This document shows positions 24,811 through 34,448 of a stretch of 64,000 nt of DNA, in pieces. Both the position numbers and the translations under genes were made by a program. The notes under the pieces are model-generated. The model did no database searches. It was not told the DNA's origin and was given only the letters and a program-made list of their open reading frames with translations. How positions within the stretch are numbered: position 1 is the first letter of the stretch; each line of letters opens with the position of its first letter. Origin of the DNA: Crystallibacter sulfonylureivorans_A. GTDB taxonomy: Bacteria > Actinomycetota > Actinomycetes > Actinomycetales > Micrococcaceae. The DNA is taken from NCBI RefSeq assembly GCF_047607445.1, contig NZ_JBLKRT010000003.1:100391-164390 (forward strand), in the 5' to 3' direction.

Positions 24811-25896
24811 GTGGCGGAGGACGCCGGGGAGGGCCGGCTGGTCTCCACCGCGTCGGAGGCCGAGGAACGGGCCATCGAATCTGCGCTGCGGCCTAAGAAC
24901 CTGGACGATTTCGTGGGCCAGGCCAGAGTCCGGCAGCAGCTGTCGCTGGTGCTGGAAGCGTCCCGGATCCGCGAGCGGACCGCCGACCACGTTCTGCTGT
25001 CCGGTCCGCCCGGGCTGGGCAAGACCACGCTGGCGATGATCATCGCGGCGGAAATGAACGCGCCGCTGCGGATCAGTTCCGGTCCGGCGATCCAGCATGC
25101 GGGCGATTTGGCGGCGATTCTGTCCTCGTTGACCGAAGGGGAGATCCTCTTCCTCGATGAGATCCACCGGATGTCGCGTCCGGCAGAGGAAATGCTGTAC
25201 ATGGCCATGGAAGACTTCCGGGTGGACATCGTGGTGGGCAAGGGAGCCGGCGCCACAGCGATTCCGCTTGATCTGCCGCCCTTCACGCTGGTGGGAGCCA
25301 CCACCCGGGCCGGCCTGCTCCCGGGCCCGCTGCGCGACCGGTTCGGCTTCACCGGGCACCTGGAGTTCTACGCCGTCGAAGAACTGGAACTGGTGCTTCG
25401 CCGCTCGGCGATGCTGCTGGATTTGAAGGTGAGTTCCGCAGGGTTTGCCGAGATCGCCGGCCGCTCCCGCGGCACACCCCGGATCGCCAACCGTCTGCTC
25501 CGCCGGGTCCGGGACTGGGCGTTGGTGCACAAGATCGACGAAATCGATTCCCGCGCCGCAGCCGCTGCACTGGACATGTACGAAGTTGACGAGCGCGGTC
25601 TGGACCGGCTGGACCGGTCGGTGCTGACCGCGCTGATTACCAAGTTCGGCGGCGGGCCGGTCGGGCTGTCCACGCTGGCCATTGCCGTCGGCGAGGAAAC
25701 GGAAACGGTGGAGACCGTGGCCGAGCCGTATTTGGTCCGGGAAGGCCTGCTGGGGCGGACGCCGCGCGGGCGGATCGCCACAGCCGCCGCGTGGCAACAT
25801 CTGGGGCTGGCGGTGCCCGATCATCTGGCCGCGGGCCAGACCGGCGACCTGCTTGCCGAGCTTTTGGAGCCGGACACGGATTTCGCCGACAACTGA
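24811..25896 (+). CDS. ruvB: Holliday junction ATPase RuvB
   Basis: This 361-residue AAA+ motor drives branch migration with RuvA. The Walker A motif is GPPGLGKTTLAM near residue 68, and Walker B is LFLDEIHRM near 115. Sensor 1 is in GATTRAG. A C-terminal winged helix carries TPRGRIAT. The start is GTG 24811. It ends the ruvCAB group; yajC follows after 139 bp with its own likely promoter. Confidence 0.97.
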   Translation: MAEDAGEGRLVSTASEAEERAIESALRPKNLDDFVGQARVRQQLSLVLEASRIRERTADHVLLSGPPGLGKTTLAMIIAAEMNAPLRISSGPAIQHAGDLAAILSSLTEGEILFLDEIHRMSRPAEEMLYMAMEDFRVDIVVGKGAGATAIPLDLPPFTLVGATTRAGLLPGPLRDRFGFTGHLEFYAVEELELVLRRSAMLLDLKVSSAGFAEIAGRSRGTPRIANRLLRRVRDWALVHKIDEIDSRAAAAALDMYEVDERGLDRLDRSVLTALITKFGGGPVGLSTLAIAVGEETETVETVAEPYLVREGLLGRTPRGRIATAAAWQHLGLAVPDHLAAGQTGDLLAELLEPDTDFADN

Positions 25897-25923
25897 AGTG
25901 GCCGTGTAAGCGCGGTCACCGCG

Positions 25924-25929
25924 TAGAAT
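25924..25929 (+). promoter_or_regulatory. Possible -10 element upstream of yajC
   Basis: TAGAAT lies 106 bp before the yajC start in the gap after ruvB. No convincing -35 is seen, so this is tentative. Confidence 0.35.
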
Positions 25930-26035
25930 GGTAGGAACGTGCGGAGTGCGCCGTTCCGTCAGGAACCCGGCAGGCTGCGTACACGGTCCGGCATTTCCTG
26001 CCGGTCCGCCCCAGACATCTAGGACGGAATTTCCT

Positions 26036-26479
26036 GTGTTCGTAAATCTCTTCGCTGCTACCAATACCCAGCAGCAGTCCGGTGGCATCGACGTGATGAC
26101 CATCGGGTTGTTCGCGGTTTTCGCGCTGCTGATCTTCTTCATGTTCCGCAAGCAGAAGAAGGTCCAGGCCCAGATGCGCGAAAAGACCGAGCGCCTTAAG
26201 GAACAGATGGTTCCCGGCACCGAGGTCATGACGCAGTTCGGTCTCTTCGGCACCGTCGTTTCCGTTGACGCCGACAACAACAAGGTGGTCCTCGAACTGT
26301 CTCCGGGCAACACCGCCACGGTGCACACGCAGGCAGTCAACGAAGTGGTGACGCCGGAGACCCCCGAGGTTCCGGACGATGCGTCTTCGCTGACCGCCGA
26401 GACGGCCGACCGCCCGGAGGAAACCGCCGAGGAGACCTTGAAGCGCCTCAACGAAGAGCAGAACAAAGACACCAAGTAG
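26036..26479 (+). CDS. yajC: Preprotein translocase subunit YajC
   Basis: This 147-residue single-pass membrane protein has one hydrophobic helix (about residues 20-37, MTIGLFAVFALLIFFMF). A basic QKKVQAQMREK stretch follows, then the conserved VPGTEVMTQFGLFGTV region. The tail is acidic and disordered. YajC associates with SecDF in the holotranslocon. I start it at GTG 26036, with AGGACGG upstream. Longer frames from 25928 include non-conserved sequence. It sits just before secD and secF. Confidence 0.92.
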   Translation: MFVNLFAATNTQQQSGGIDVMTIGLFAVFALLIFFMFRKQKKVQAQMREKTERLKEQMVPGTEVMTQFGLFGTVVSVDADNNKVVLELSPGNTATVHTQAVNEVVTPETPEVPDDASSLTAETADRPEETAEETLKRLNEEQNKDTK

Positions 26480-26509
26480 GCCAGCGACGGCTTAGCCGCA
26501 TCGGCGTGC

Positions 26510-26534
26510 AGTGGCGGGGCATGCCCCCGCCACT
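26510..26534 (+). terminator. Hairpin between yajC and secD
   Basis: AGTGGCGGGG and CCCCGCCACT form a perfect 10-bp stem with a 5-nt loop, 31 bp after the yajC stop. There is no U-tract, so it may attenuate or stabilise the RNA rather than fully terminate. Confidence 0.45.
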
Positions 26535-26591
26535 TCGCCGTGTACCGGCCGTTTTGGCCGGCCGCCTGAGTCAATGAGAGAAAGATCTTCC

Positions 26592-28319
26592 ATGGCACGA
26601 TCCGGTTCCACCAGCATTGCTCGGCGGACACTTATATGGCTCGGTGTGCTGCTTGCCGCCGGTACCGTCATTCTCGGCAGCGGTGTTTTCACCAACCAAG
26701 CGAGCTGGGCTCCGAAGCTGGCGCTCGACCTTGAGGGTGGCACGCAGATGATCCTGGCGCCGAAGGTGCAGGGCGCCGGAGGCCAGATCACCGGTGAGCA
26801 ACTGAACCAGGCCGTGGAGATCATCCGCCAGCGCGTTGATGGCTCCGGCGTGGCAGAAGCGGAGATCACCACGCAGTCCGGCCGCAATGTGGTGGTCAGC
26901 CTGCCCGGCATTCCGGACCAGCGCACCCGCGAACTGATCCAGGCGTCAGCCGACATGGAATTCCGCCCGGTCCTGACCTCTTCGACGGGCGCGGCTGTCC
27001 CTGAAGCGGAGCGGACACCGGTGAAGGATATTCCGAAGCCGACGGCCAAGCCGGAGAACTTCAGCGACCCGAACTGGATCACACCCGAACTCTTCCAGGA
27101 ATTCGAAGCGCTCGACTGCCTTGACCCCGCCGCTGCGGCGAACGAGGCCGAGGCTGCCGACCCGGCGAAGCCGATGGTTGCCTGCGAACCGGACACCGGA
27201 ATGAAGTACATCCTGGGCCCGGTGGAAGTACCTGGCACCGACATCGCCGACTCCAGCTTCGGGCAGACCCGCGGCCAGCAGGGACAGACCCTGAACCAGT
27301 GGGCCGTCAACATTGAGTTCAACGGCGAAGGTACCCGGACCTTCAAGGCGGTCACGGAACGTCTGTTCGGGCTTTCCGGAGCACGGAACCAGTTCGCGAT
27401 TGTGCTGGACGGCCAGGTGATCTCCGCACCGACCACGAACGCCGTCATTCCGGACGGCAAGCCGCAGATCACCGGCAACTTCACCGAAGAGTCCGCGCGC
27501 GGCCTTTCCGAACAGCTGAAGTACGGCGCCCTGCCGATCAGCTTCGAGATCCAAAGCGAGCAGCAGATTTCCGCAACGCTCGGCGCCGACCAGTTGCGGA
27601 TGGGCCTGATCGCCGGGCTCATCGGCCTGGTGCTGGTCGCCGGCTACTCACTCTTCCAGTACCGGGCGCTCGGCTTCGTCACGATTGCGTCGCTGGTGGT
27701 GGCGGGCCTGATCACGTATCTGGCCATTGCGATTTTGGGCTGGACCGAGAACTACCGGCTTTCGCTGGCTGGCGTCGCCGGCCTGATTGTGGCCATCGGC
27801 CAGACTGCCGACTCGTTCATCGTCTACTTCGAACGCATCCGCGATGAACTGCGCGAGGGCCGGGGTCTGGTCTCCGCGGTGGATAACGGTTGGAAGCGTG
27901 CACGGCAGACCGTGTTGGCCTCCAAGGCAGTCAACCTGCTGGCCGCCGTCGTGCTGTACTTCGTGGCCGTGGGCAACGTGCGAGGGTTCGCCTTCACGCT
28001 GGGCTTGACCGCGGTGGCCGACCTTCTGGTGGTCTTCCTGTTCACCCACCCGACCATGGTGCTGCTGGCCAAGACCAAATTCTTCGGCGAGGGCCACCGG
28101 TTCTCCGGCCTTGACCCGCGGTTGCTGGGCGCGGTGCCGCTCTACCGAGGTGCGGGGCGCGTCCGCCAGCCGGGCGAACGCACGACCCCGGTCCGGGCCA
28201 AGAACACCGCGGCTGCCGCCGAAGCGGGCCGCCGCCAGACCATTGCCGAACGCCGAGCGGCCGAGAAGCAGCAGGCGACCAGCGGCGCAGGCCGCGGCGC
28301 CAACAAGGAGAGCAACTAA
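26592..28319 (+). CDS. secD: Protein translocase subunit SecD
   Basis: This 575-residue RND-family membrane protein has an N-terminal helix (about 10-30) and a large extracytoplasmic domain starting at LALDLEGGTQMIL. Five further helices follow after about residue 335. The conserved GVAGLIVAIGQTADSFIVYFE segment includes the proton-path region. The C-terminal tail is Ala/Arg-rich. SecDF uses proton motive force to aid late export steps. The start is ATG 26592 with GAGAGAAAG upstream. Its stop overlaps the secF start by one base. Confidence 0.95.
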   Translation: MARSGSTSIARRTLIWLGVLLAAGTVILGSGVFTNQASWAPKLALDLEGGTQMILAPKVQGAGGQITGEQLNQAVEIIRQRVDGSGVAEAEITTQSGRNVVVSLPGIPDQRTRELIQASADMEFRPVLTSSTGAAVPEAERTPVKDIPKPTAKPENFSDPNWITPELFQEFEALDCLDPAAAANEAEAADPAKPMVACEPDTGMKYILGPVEVPGTDIADSSFGQTRGQQGQTLNQWAVNIEFNGEGTRTFKAVTERLFGLSGARNQFAIVLDGQVISAPTTNAVIPDGKPQITGNFTEESARGLSEQLKYGALPISFEIQSEQQISATLGADQLRMGLIAGLIGLVLVAGYSLFQYRALGFVTIASLVVAGLITYLAIAILGWTENYRLSLAGVAGLIVAIGQTADSFIVYFERIRDELREGRGLVSAVDNGWKRARQTVLASKAVNLLAAVVLYFVAVGNVRGFAFTLGLTAVADLLVVFLFTHPTMVLLAKTKFFGEGHRFSGLDPRLLGAVPLYRGAGRVRQPGERTTPVRAKNTAAAAEAGRRQTIAERRAAEKQQATSGAGRGANKESN

Positions 28320-29311
28320 TGGCCAACTTTGCTAAGTGGGGCAACGATCTCTACACCGGCAAGCGCTCCTATGACTTTGTCGGCAAGTACAAGGTCTGGT
28401 TCGCCATCGCCATCGTCGGCATCCTGCTCTCCATCGTGGTGCCGTTCGTCAAGGGCGGCTTTAACCTAGGCATCGATTTCCGCGGTGGTTCCGAGTTCAC
28501 GGTGTCCAACGTTCAGAACACCGACGCCGGACCGGGCGAAGCCGCCGTGGCCAAGGTCGCTTCGGAGTCCGATCCTCGGGTGACCAACATCGCGCCCGGC
28601 ACCATGCGGATCCAGACCGAACGGCTGGACGATGATCAGACCCTGCAACTGCGCGATGAGTTGGTTGGTGCCTACGGTGTTCAGGCCAACGAAGTGACCT
28701 CCTCGTACGTCGGTCCCACCTGGGGCGCAGACGTGACCCGGCAGGCGCTCTGGGGCCTGGTGGTGTTCGTTGTGCTGGCGGCGTTCATGATGGCGCTGTA
28801 CTTCCGGACGTGGAAGATGTCCATCTCCGCGCTCAGCGGGCTGGTGGTGGTGCTGGTCCTGACCGCTGGCATCTACTCGCTCAGCGACTTCGAGGTCACG
28901 CCCTCGGCGATCATCGGCTTCCTGACCATTCTGGGCTATTCGCTGTATGACACCGTGGTGGTCTTCGACAAGATCCGTGAGAACACCAAGGACTTGGACA
29001 AGTCCACCAGGAGGACGTTCGCGGAAGAGGTCAACCTGGCTGTGAATCAGACGCTGGTCAGGTCGATCAACACCTCCGTTGTCGCCGTCCTGCCGGTGGC
29101 CGCCATTCTATTCATCGGCGCGTTCGTCTTGGGTGCTGGCACGCTGAAGGACCTGTCGCTGGCCCTCTTCATCGGCATCATCATTGGCGCGGCGACCACC
29201 ATCTTCATTGCGGCACCGATGTACGCACGGATCCGTGTGAAGGAACCGGCGCTGGTCAAGCAGGCCCAGCGTGTGGAAGAACGACGCCGGAACGAGGCTG
29301 TCACCGTCTGA
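28319..29311 (+). CDS. secF: Protein translocase subunit SecF
   Basis: This 330-residue partner of SecD has six membrane helices. The motif LGIDFRGGSEF follows helix 1, and SLYDTVVVFDKIREN near residue 205 is the conserved helix 4 region. Its ATG overlaps the secD stop (TAATG), so the two are translationally coupled. The C-terminal tail is basic. rel follows after about 250 bp, which probably holds a separate promoter. Confidence 0.95.
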   Translation: MANFAKWGNDLYTGKRSYDFVGKYKVWFAIAIVGILLSIVVPFVKGGFNLGIDFRGGSEFTVSNVQNTDAGPGEAAVAKVASESDPRVTNIAPGTMRIQTERLDDDQTLQLRDELVGAYGVQANEVTSSYVGPTWGADVTRQALWGLVVFVVLAAFMMALYFRTWKMSISALSGLVVVLVLTAGIYSLSDFEVTPSAIIGFLTILGYSLYDTVVVFDKIRENTKDLDKSTRRTFAEEVNLAVNQTLVRSINTSVVAVLPVAAILFIGAFVLGAGTLKDLSLALFIGIIIGAATTIFIAAPMYARIRVKEPALVKQAQRVEERRRNEAVTV

Positions 29312-29564
29312 CGCCGCTCCGCGTTCTGGCGAAGTGTGACGGTCAATGGCGCTGTCCCGGGCCCCGGCTTGTGTGCTGTTGGGGCCCCGGGGCTGTGAGG
29401 CGTCCCTGCCGGGCCGGGGGAGTGTGACGCGGCTCCGGGTGCCGGGGCAGCAGGGGCGGGCATAGACTGGACGTTGCGGAGCAACATTCAGGTGGTGCTT
29501 CGGCTGGCGGGTGGACTACCAAAGCCAGCGTCAGCTTCAGGACAAGTCGGAAAGGCGGGCAGGA

Positions 29565-31919
29565 TTGGCCGAGAACCTCAGGTCGACCGAGCAGGCCAGT
29601 GATAGCGGCGTGAAGCCGGATCCTGGTTCTTCTGTAGTGCCTGCGGTCAAGGACACTCCGGCTACCGCACCGGTCCGCCACGCCTTCCCGGGCCGCCGGG
29701 AACGCACTATGTCCCGGCTGGCCCGGTTGGCAGGCAGGGGTGGTTCCGGCTATTCGCCCATCCTCGAGCCACTGCTCCGCACCGTGCGGGCGAACAATCC
29801 GCGCGAGGACTTCGACCTGATCCAGCGCGCCTTTGTTGTGGCCGAACGCAGCCACCGCGGACAAAAGCGCAAGAGCGGCGATCCCTACATCACGCACCCG
29901 GTGGCGGTCGCCACCATCCTGGCTGAACTGGGCATGACCGGGACCACCCTGGCTGCCGCGCTGCTTCACGACACCGTCGAGGACACGGAGTACACCCTCG
30001 ACAACCTCAAGAAAGAGTTCGGTCCGGAAGTCGCCATGCTGGTCGACGGCGTCACCAAGCTGGACAAAGTGCAGTTCGGCGACGCGGCGCAGTCGGAGAC
30101 CGTGCGCAAGATGGTTGTGGCGATGGCCAAGGACATCCGTGTCCTGGTGATCAAACTCGCCGACCGGCTGCACAACGCCCGCACCTGGCGCTTCGTGTCC
30201 CCGGAGTCTTCCGCAAAAAAGGCCCGCGAGACCCTGGAGATCTTCGCTCCGCTGGCCCACCGGCTGGGCATGAACACCATCAAGTGGGAGCTGGAAGACC
30301 TCTCGTTCGCGGCCCTGCATCCCAAGGTCTACGAGGAGATCGTGCGGATGGTGGGGGAGCGCACCCCCGAGCGCGAGAAGTACCTGACCACGCTGCGCAC
30401 CAAGATCGGCGATGATCTGCGTGCAGTGAAGATCAAGGCCACGATCACCGGCAGGCCGAAGCACTACTACTCCATCTACCAGAAGATGATTGTGCGAGGT
30501 AAGGACTTCGACGACATCCACGACCTGATGGGCATCCGGGTGCTGGTGGACACGGTCCGCGACTGCTATGCCGCGCTGGGAGCCCTGCATTCGCGCTGGA
30601 ACCCGCTGCCCGGCCGGTTCAAAGACTACATCGCCATGCCCAAGTTCAATATGTACCAGTCGCTGCACACCACAGTGATCGGGCCGGGCGGCAAGCCGGT
30701 GGAGATCCAGATTCGCACCCACGAGATGCACCGTCGCGCCGAGTACGGCGTTGCGGCGCATTGGAAGTACAAGGACATCGCGCGCGGCGGAACTGCCGAC
30801 GGCGGAGACATGGGATGGCTCCGGAGCCTGGTCGACTGGCAGCAGGAAACCAGCGATCCGGCCGAGTTCCTCGACTCCCTGCGGTTTGAAATCAACGCCA
30901 AGGAAGTCTTCGTCTTCACGCCCAAGGGCGAAGTCATGGCGCTGCCGGCCGGTTCCACGCCGGTGGACTTCGCCTACGCAGTGCATACCGAAGTGGGTCA
31001 CCGCACCATCGGTGCCCGGGTCAACGGCAAACTGGTCCCGCTCAACAGCGAGCTCAACCACGGCGACTGGGTGGAAATTTTCACCTCCAAGGCGGAGGGT
31101 GCGGGCCCGAGCCAGGACTGGCAGGGCTTCGTCAAGAGCCCGCGGGCACGGAACAAGATCCGGCAATGGTTCACCAAGGAACGCCGCGAAGAGGCGATCG
31201 AAAAGGGCAAGGAACACCTCACCCGCGCCATGCGGAAGCAGAACCTGCCGCTGCAGAAGATGATGACGCACGATGCGTTAATGTCGGTGGCGCAGGAACT
31301 GCACCACGCCGACGTGTCCGCGCTGTATGCCGCGGTGGGCGACGGCCATACCTCCGCGCAAAACGTCATCGAGCACTTGGTCGGCCTGCTCGGCGGGCAG
31401 GAAGCCGTCGAGGAAACCGAGCCGTCCATTTCGACCGTGGTCAGGCGGCCCAAGCATCCGGACTCCGGTGTCACGGTGGTCGGCGTGGGCGACGTCTGGG
31501 TCAAGCTGGCCCGGTGCTGCACCCCGGTTCCGCCGGATCCGATCGTCGGGTTCGTCACGCGGGGGTCGGGCGTCTCCGTTCACCGGTCCGACTGCCGGAA
31601 CGTGGCGGAGCTGCGGGAAAGTCCCGACCGGATCGTCAACGTCGCGTGGGCACCCACCCAGTCCAGCGTCTTCTTGGTGGAGATCCAGGTAGAGGCCCTG
31701 GACCGCAAGAGCTTGCTCTCCGACGTCACCCGTGTGCTGGCCGAGAACCACGTCAACATCCTTTCCGCGACCGTGCATACCTCCAGCGACCGGCTAGCCA
31801 TCTCGCGGTTCTCCTTCGAGATGGGCGATCCAAAGTACCTGAGCCACGTCCTCAGTGCTGTCCGGCGCATCGATGGCGTGTACGACGTCTACCGCACCTC
31901 GGGCTCGCAGCGCCGCTGA
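29565..31919 (+). CDS. rel: Bifunctional (p)ppGpp synthetase/hydrolase Rel
   Basis: This is the long RelA/SpoT homologue, 784 residues from the start chosen here. In order it has the HD hydrolase domain (HDTVED), the synthetase domain (GRPKHYYSIYQKM), TGS, a helical/zinc-finger-like region (ARCCTPVPPDPIVGF), and a C-terminal ACT domain. It makes and degrades (p)ppGpp in response to uncharged tRNA at the ribosome. I prefer TTG 29565, preceded by GGAAAGG at suitable spacing. GTG 29511 would add 18 residues. Both active-site motifs look intact, so it is probably bifunctional. Confidence 0.94.
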   Translation: MAENLRSTEQASDSGVKPDPGSSVVPAVKDTPATAPVRHAFPGRRERTMSRLARLAGRGGSGYSPILEPLLRTVRANNPREDFDLIQRAFVVAERSHRGQKRKSGDPYITHPVAVATILAELGMTGTTLAAALLHDTVEDTEYTLDNLKKEFGPEVAMLVDGVTKLDKVQFGDAAQSETVRKMVVAMAKDIRVLVIKLADRLHNARTWRFVSPESSAKKARETLEIFAPLAHRLGMNTIKWELEDLSFAALHPKVYEEIVRMVGERTPEREKYLTTLRTKIGDDLRAVKIKATITGRPKHYYSIYQKMIVRGKDFDDIHDLMGIRVLVDTVRDCYAALGALHSRWNPLPGRFKDYIAMPKFNMYQSLHTTVIGPGGKPVEIQIRTHEMHRRAEYGVAAHWKYKDIARGGTADGGDMGWLRSLVDWQQETSDPAEFLDSLRFEINAKEVFVFTPKGEVMALPAGSTPVDFAYAVHTEVGHRTIGARVNGKLVPLNSELNHGDWVEIFTSKAEGAGPSQDWQGFVKSPRARNKIRQWFTKERREEAIEKGKEHLTRAMRKQNLPLQKMMTHDALMSVAQELHHADVSALYAAVGDGHTSAQNVIEHLVGLLGGQEAVEETEPSISTVVRRPKHPDSGVTVVGVGDVWVKLARCCTPVPPDPIVGFVTRGSGVSVHRSDCRNVAELRESPDRIVNVAWAPTQSSVFLVEIQVEALDRKSLLSDVTRVLAENHVNILSATVHTSSDRLAISRFSFEMGDPKYLSHVLSAVRRIDGVYDVYRTSGSQRR

Positions 31920-31978
31920 TCCAATCCCGGGCCGTCAGCGCGCCGGAGCAGGGCAGCGTCCGCTGGCGTGAGCTTGGG

Positions 31979-32620
31979 CTATGGCTTCGCGTCCATCGCC
32001 GCGTCGATGCGCTGCAGCGCGCGCGCCTTGCCAGGCAACCTGGGCTTGGCCTCGATCGCCTGCCGAATCACGTCCAACCGGCAGCCGAGTGTCTTGGCTT
32101 GCGCCAGCGCGCACAAGACGCGGACCGCGTCGGGTTCCGGTGCATGCAGCGCCACGTCCAGCGCCGTCCGCAGCGGTGTGCTGACCGGGACGCCGCCGAT
32201 GGTCACCGTATCCAATGGTCCCAGCGTCACCTCATGGATGAGGGCCAGGCGATAGCGGCCCTGCGAGGTTGCCCTGTGCCGGTGATCCAGCAGGACCGAG
32301 AGTTTTTGGGGCTCCGGGGCGCAGCCGTAAACCCACGCCGCCGTCAACCGCCCCAGCACCACCTTCCGGCGGACCTGCTCCGGCAGGCTAAAGAAGGCGG
32401 CAGCAGCGCGGTGTCGGGGCGTCACCTGGTCCCAGGGCAACGCAAATCCCGGGCCGTACACGTTGACCAGGAGGCCGTCCAACCTCATGCACTCGAGCTC
32501 ACTGCGACTGAATGGGTGGCCGGGCCGCAGAACCATCGGCGGCACCTGCGCCGTGGAGACAGCAGCCGGCGAGGCAGGGGAAGGGTGAAGGGCCATGCCA
32601 GCCAGCATGCCAAACGGCAT
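31979..32620 (-). CDS. AbiEi-like antitoxin/regulator family protein, orphan
   Basis: This 213-residue protein has the pattern of the AbiEi-related family. A winged-helix-like N-terminal part (SRSELECMRLDGLLVNVYG) is followed by a TAAWVYG segment and a strand-rich region ending in PVSTPLRTALDVAL. Family members regulate type IV toxin-antitoxin loci or stand alone. No AbiEii-type nucleotidyltransferase toxin is beside it; rel is convergent 60 bp away. The start could be ATG 32620 or ATG 32596. The assignment rests on pattern recognition, not a search. Confidence 0.6.
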   Translation of the reverse strand: MPFGMLAGMALHPSPASPAAVSTAQVPPMVLRPGHPFSRSELECMRLDGLLVNVYGPGFALPWDQVTPRHRAAAAFFSLPEQVRRKVVLGRLTAAWVYGCAPEPQKLSVLLDHRHRATSQGRYRLALIHEVTLGPLDTVTIGGVPVSTPLRTALDVALHAPEPDAVRVLCALAQAKTLGCRLDVIRQAIEAKPRLPGKARALQRIDAAMDAKP

Positions 32621-32633
32621 CCAGCAGCCGAAG

Positions 32634-32669
32634 GGCCGGGACTGCTTTGTGGAAAGCGGTCCCGGCCCC
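32634..32669 (-). terminator. Terminator after DUF349 gene
   Basis: Sixteen-base arms (32634-32649 and 32654-32669) pair with one G-U wobble around a 4-nt loop. The hairpin lies 24 bp past the minus-strand stop of the DUF349 gene and just upstream of the AbiEi-like gene, separating the two transcripts. Confidence 0.8.
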
Positions 32670-32692
32670 TCCGGTTGTGTAGGTCTTGGCTG

Positions 32693-34384
32693 CTAGGAGA
32701 AGTCCTCTGCGGAGCGCTGGAGAGTGTCCAGCCACTGGCGGCGCGCCTCCAAGGCCTCGCGTGCCGCGGTGATCCGCCGCTGGTCTCCGGCCTGTTCGGC
32801 CTGAGCCAAATCATCCTCAAGCCCGGCAATGGCGGACTCGAGCTGGGAGAGCGCGCTGTTGGTGCGGGCCTTGGTCTCCGGGTTGGTCCGGCGCCAGTGA
32901 TCGTCCTCGGCAGTCTTGACGGCATCCTCGACCTTGCGCAGGCCGGCGTCGATCCGCTGCATGTCGCCGCGGGGAACCTTGCCTGCTTCCTCCCAACGAT
33001 CGCGGATCGACTGCAGGGCCTTCTTGGCCGCGGCCAGATCGGTCACCGGCAGCAGCGCCTGCGCCTCGGCTACCAGCGCCTCCTTGACCGCCAAGTTGGC
33101 GGAGAATTCCTGATCGATCGCCTCATTGGCTGACTGCCGAGCAGCGAAGAACTTGTCCTGGGCCGCACGGAACCGCGTCCACAGGGCGTCATCGTCCTTG
33201 CGGCTGGCGCGCTTCGAGGCCTTCCACTCGTCCATCAGCTTCCGGTACTCGGCGGCGGTGTGTCCCCAGTCGGTCGAGCTGGAAAGCTCTTCGGCACGCG
33301 CAATCAAGGCTTCCTTGGCGGCCTTGGCCGCGGCGTTGTCGCTGTCGAGCTGGCTGAAGAAGGCCCGGCGGTGCCGGTCGAAGACCGTGCGCGCGGAGCG
33401 GAACCGCTTCCACAGCGCGTCCTCGGTGCTGCGGCCCAGCCGGACGCCGCTCTTCTGAGCGGACTTCCAGGCATCGAAAAGCTCGTTCATCCGTGCGCTG
33501 CTGGTCTTCCACTGAACCGTCGACGGTTCCTTGCCCGCGATCTCCTCGGCCTCGGCGACGATGGCCTCCCGGGCAGCCAGTTCAGCGGCCCGCTGGGCCT
33601 CCTGCCCGGCCTTCTCGGCCTTCTGCAGATCGCTGATAGCAGTGCCCAGTGATTCCAGCCTCGCCTCAAGCGCGGGGATGTCGCCCACCATGTGGCGTTC
33701 TGCCGTCTGGGCCTTCAGGTGTTCCAGTGTCTTGTGCATGTCGGTGGACGGCGCCTTGGCTTCCACACGCTGCTCCAGCAGTGCTGCCTGGGCTGCGACG
33801 TCGTCGTACTTACGCACAAAGTAGGCCAGCGCTTCGTCCTTGCTGGTATCCGGGTACTGCCCAACCGGGTGTTCTTGACCGTCGATCAGCAGGAACACAT
33901 GCCCGTCGTCGGTCACCCGGGCCCACTTGGACGCCTCGGACAACGGCGTGGAAGTGACCGTCGGGGCCGGGATGACTTGCTGTGCCGAAGCGGCAGTGGC
34001 GCTCTTCCCGAACATGGCGGCGGGCGTGGGCTTCGGGCCGGGCATGGGCTTCGGCGTCGGCTTGGCAGCCTGGCTCGGGGCCGAGGGGGCAGCCGCCGCA
34101 GCATCAGGTGCCTGCTCAGTCTTGGCTTGCTCAGCCGGTGCCTGATCAGCTTGGGCCTCCGCGGCCGGCTCAGTCTGGGCCTGCGCGGCCGGTTCAGACT
34201 GCTCAGTCTGGGTCTGTTCGGCCTGCTCCGCCGCGGCCGGCTCGGCCGTAGCCTGCTCGGCGTGCTCCTCGGGCGACTGCCCGGTCTGCTCGGCTTGTGC
34301 CGGATCAACCGTTGCCGGAGCGGCCGGGGCCTGCTCGGTCTCGGTGGTCTGAGCTGTTTCGTCGGATTGTTGACTAGGTGTCAC
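32693..34384 (-). CDS. DUF349 domain protein with acidic Ala/Gln-rich N-terminus
   Basis: This is a cytoplasmic, mostly helical protein of 563 residues. The first 150 are a low-complexity Ala/Glu/Gln/Thr/Pro segment with repeated EQA, EPA and EQT units. A short beta-rich part around WARVTDDGHVFLLIDGQ follows. Repeated DUF349 helical units then recur with the pattern W-K-x-S or D-W-K and FRxAxDxFF. Function is unknown. GTG 34384 is favoured because GAAAGAG lies upstream. GTG 34432 would add 16 residues that overlap a hairpin. It follows the cyclophilin gene on the same strand. Confidence 0.82.
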   Translation of the reverse strand: MTPSQQSDETAQTTETEQAPAAPATVDPAQAEQTGQSPEEHAEQATAEPAAAEQAEQTQTEQSEPAAQAQTEPAAEAQADQAPAEQAKTEQAPDAAAAAPSAPSQAAKPTPKPMPGPKPTPAAMFGKSATAASAQQVIPAPTVTSTPLSEASKWARVTDDGHVFLLIDGQEHPVGQYPDTSKDEALAYFVRKYDDVAAQAALLEQRVEAKAPSTDMHKTLEHLKAQTAERHMVGDIPALEARLESLGTAISDLQKAEKAGQEAQRAAELAAREAIVAEAEEIAGKEPSTVQWKTSSARMNELFDAWKSAQKSGVRLGRSTEDALWKRFRSARTVFDRHRRAFFSQLDSDNAAAKAAKEALIARAEELSSSTDWGHTAAEYRKLMDEWKASKRASRKDDDALWTRFRAAQDKFFAARQSANEAIDQEFSANLAVKEALVAEAQALLPVTDLAAAKKALQSIRDRWEEAGKVPRGDMQRIDAGLRKVEDAVKTAEDDHWRRTNPETKARTNSALSQLESAIAGLEDDLAQAEQAGDQRRITAAREALEARRQWLDTLQRSAEDFS

Positions 34385-34448
34385 CGCTAGAACTCTTTCG
34401 CTTGTGTCCGGGACCGTCTTTTGAGACGGCACCGTCGTGGTGTTGGGC

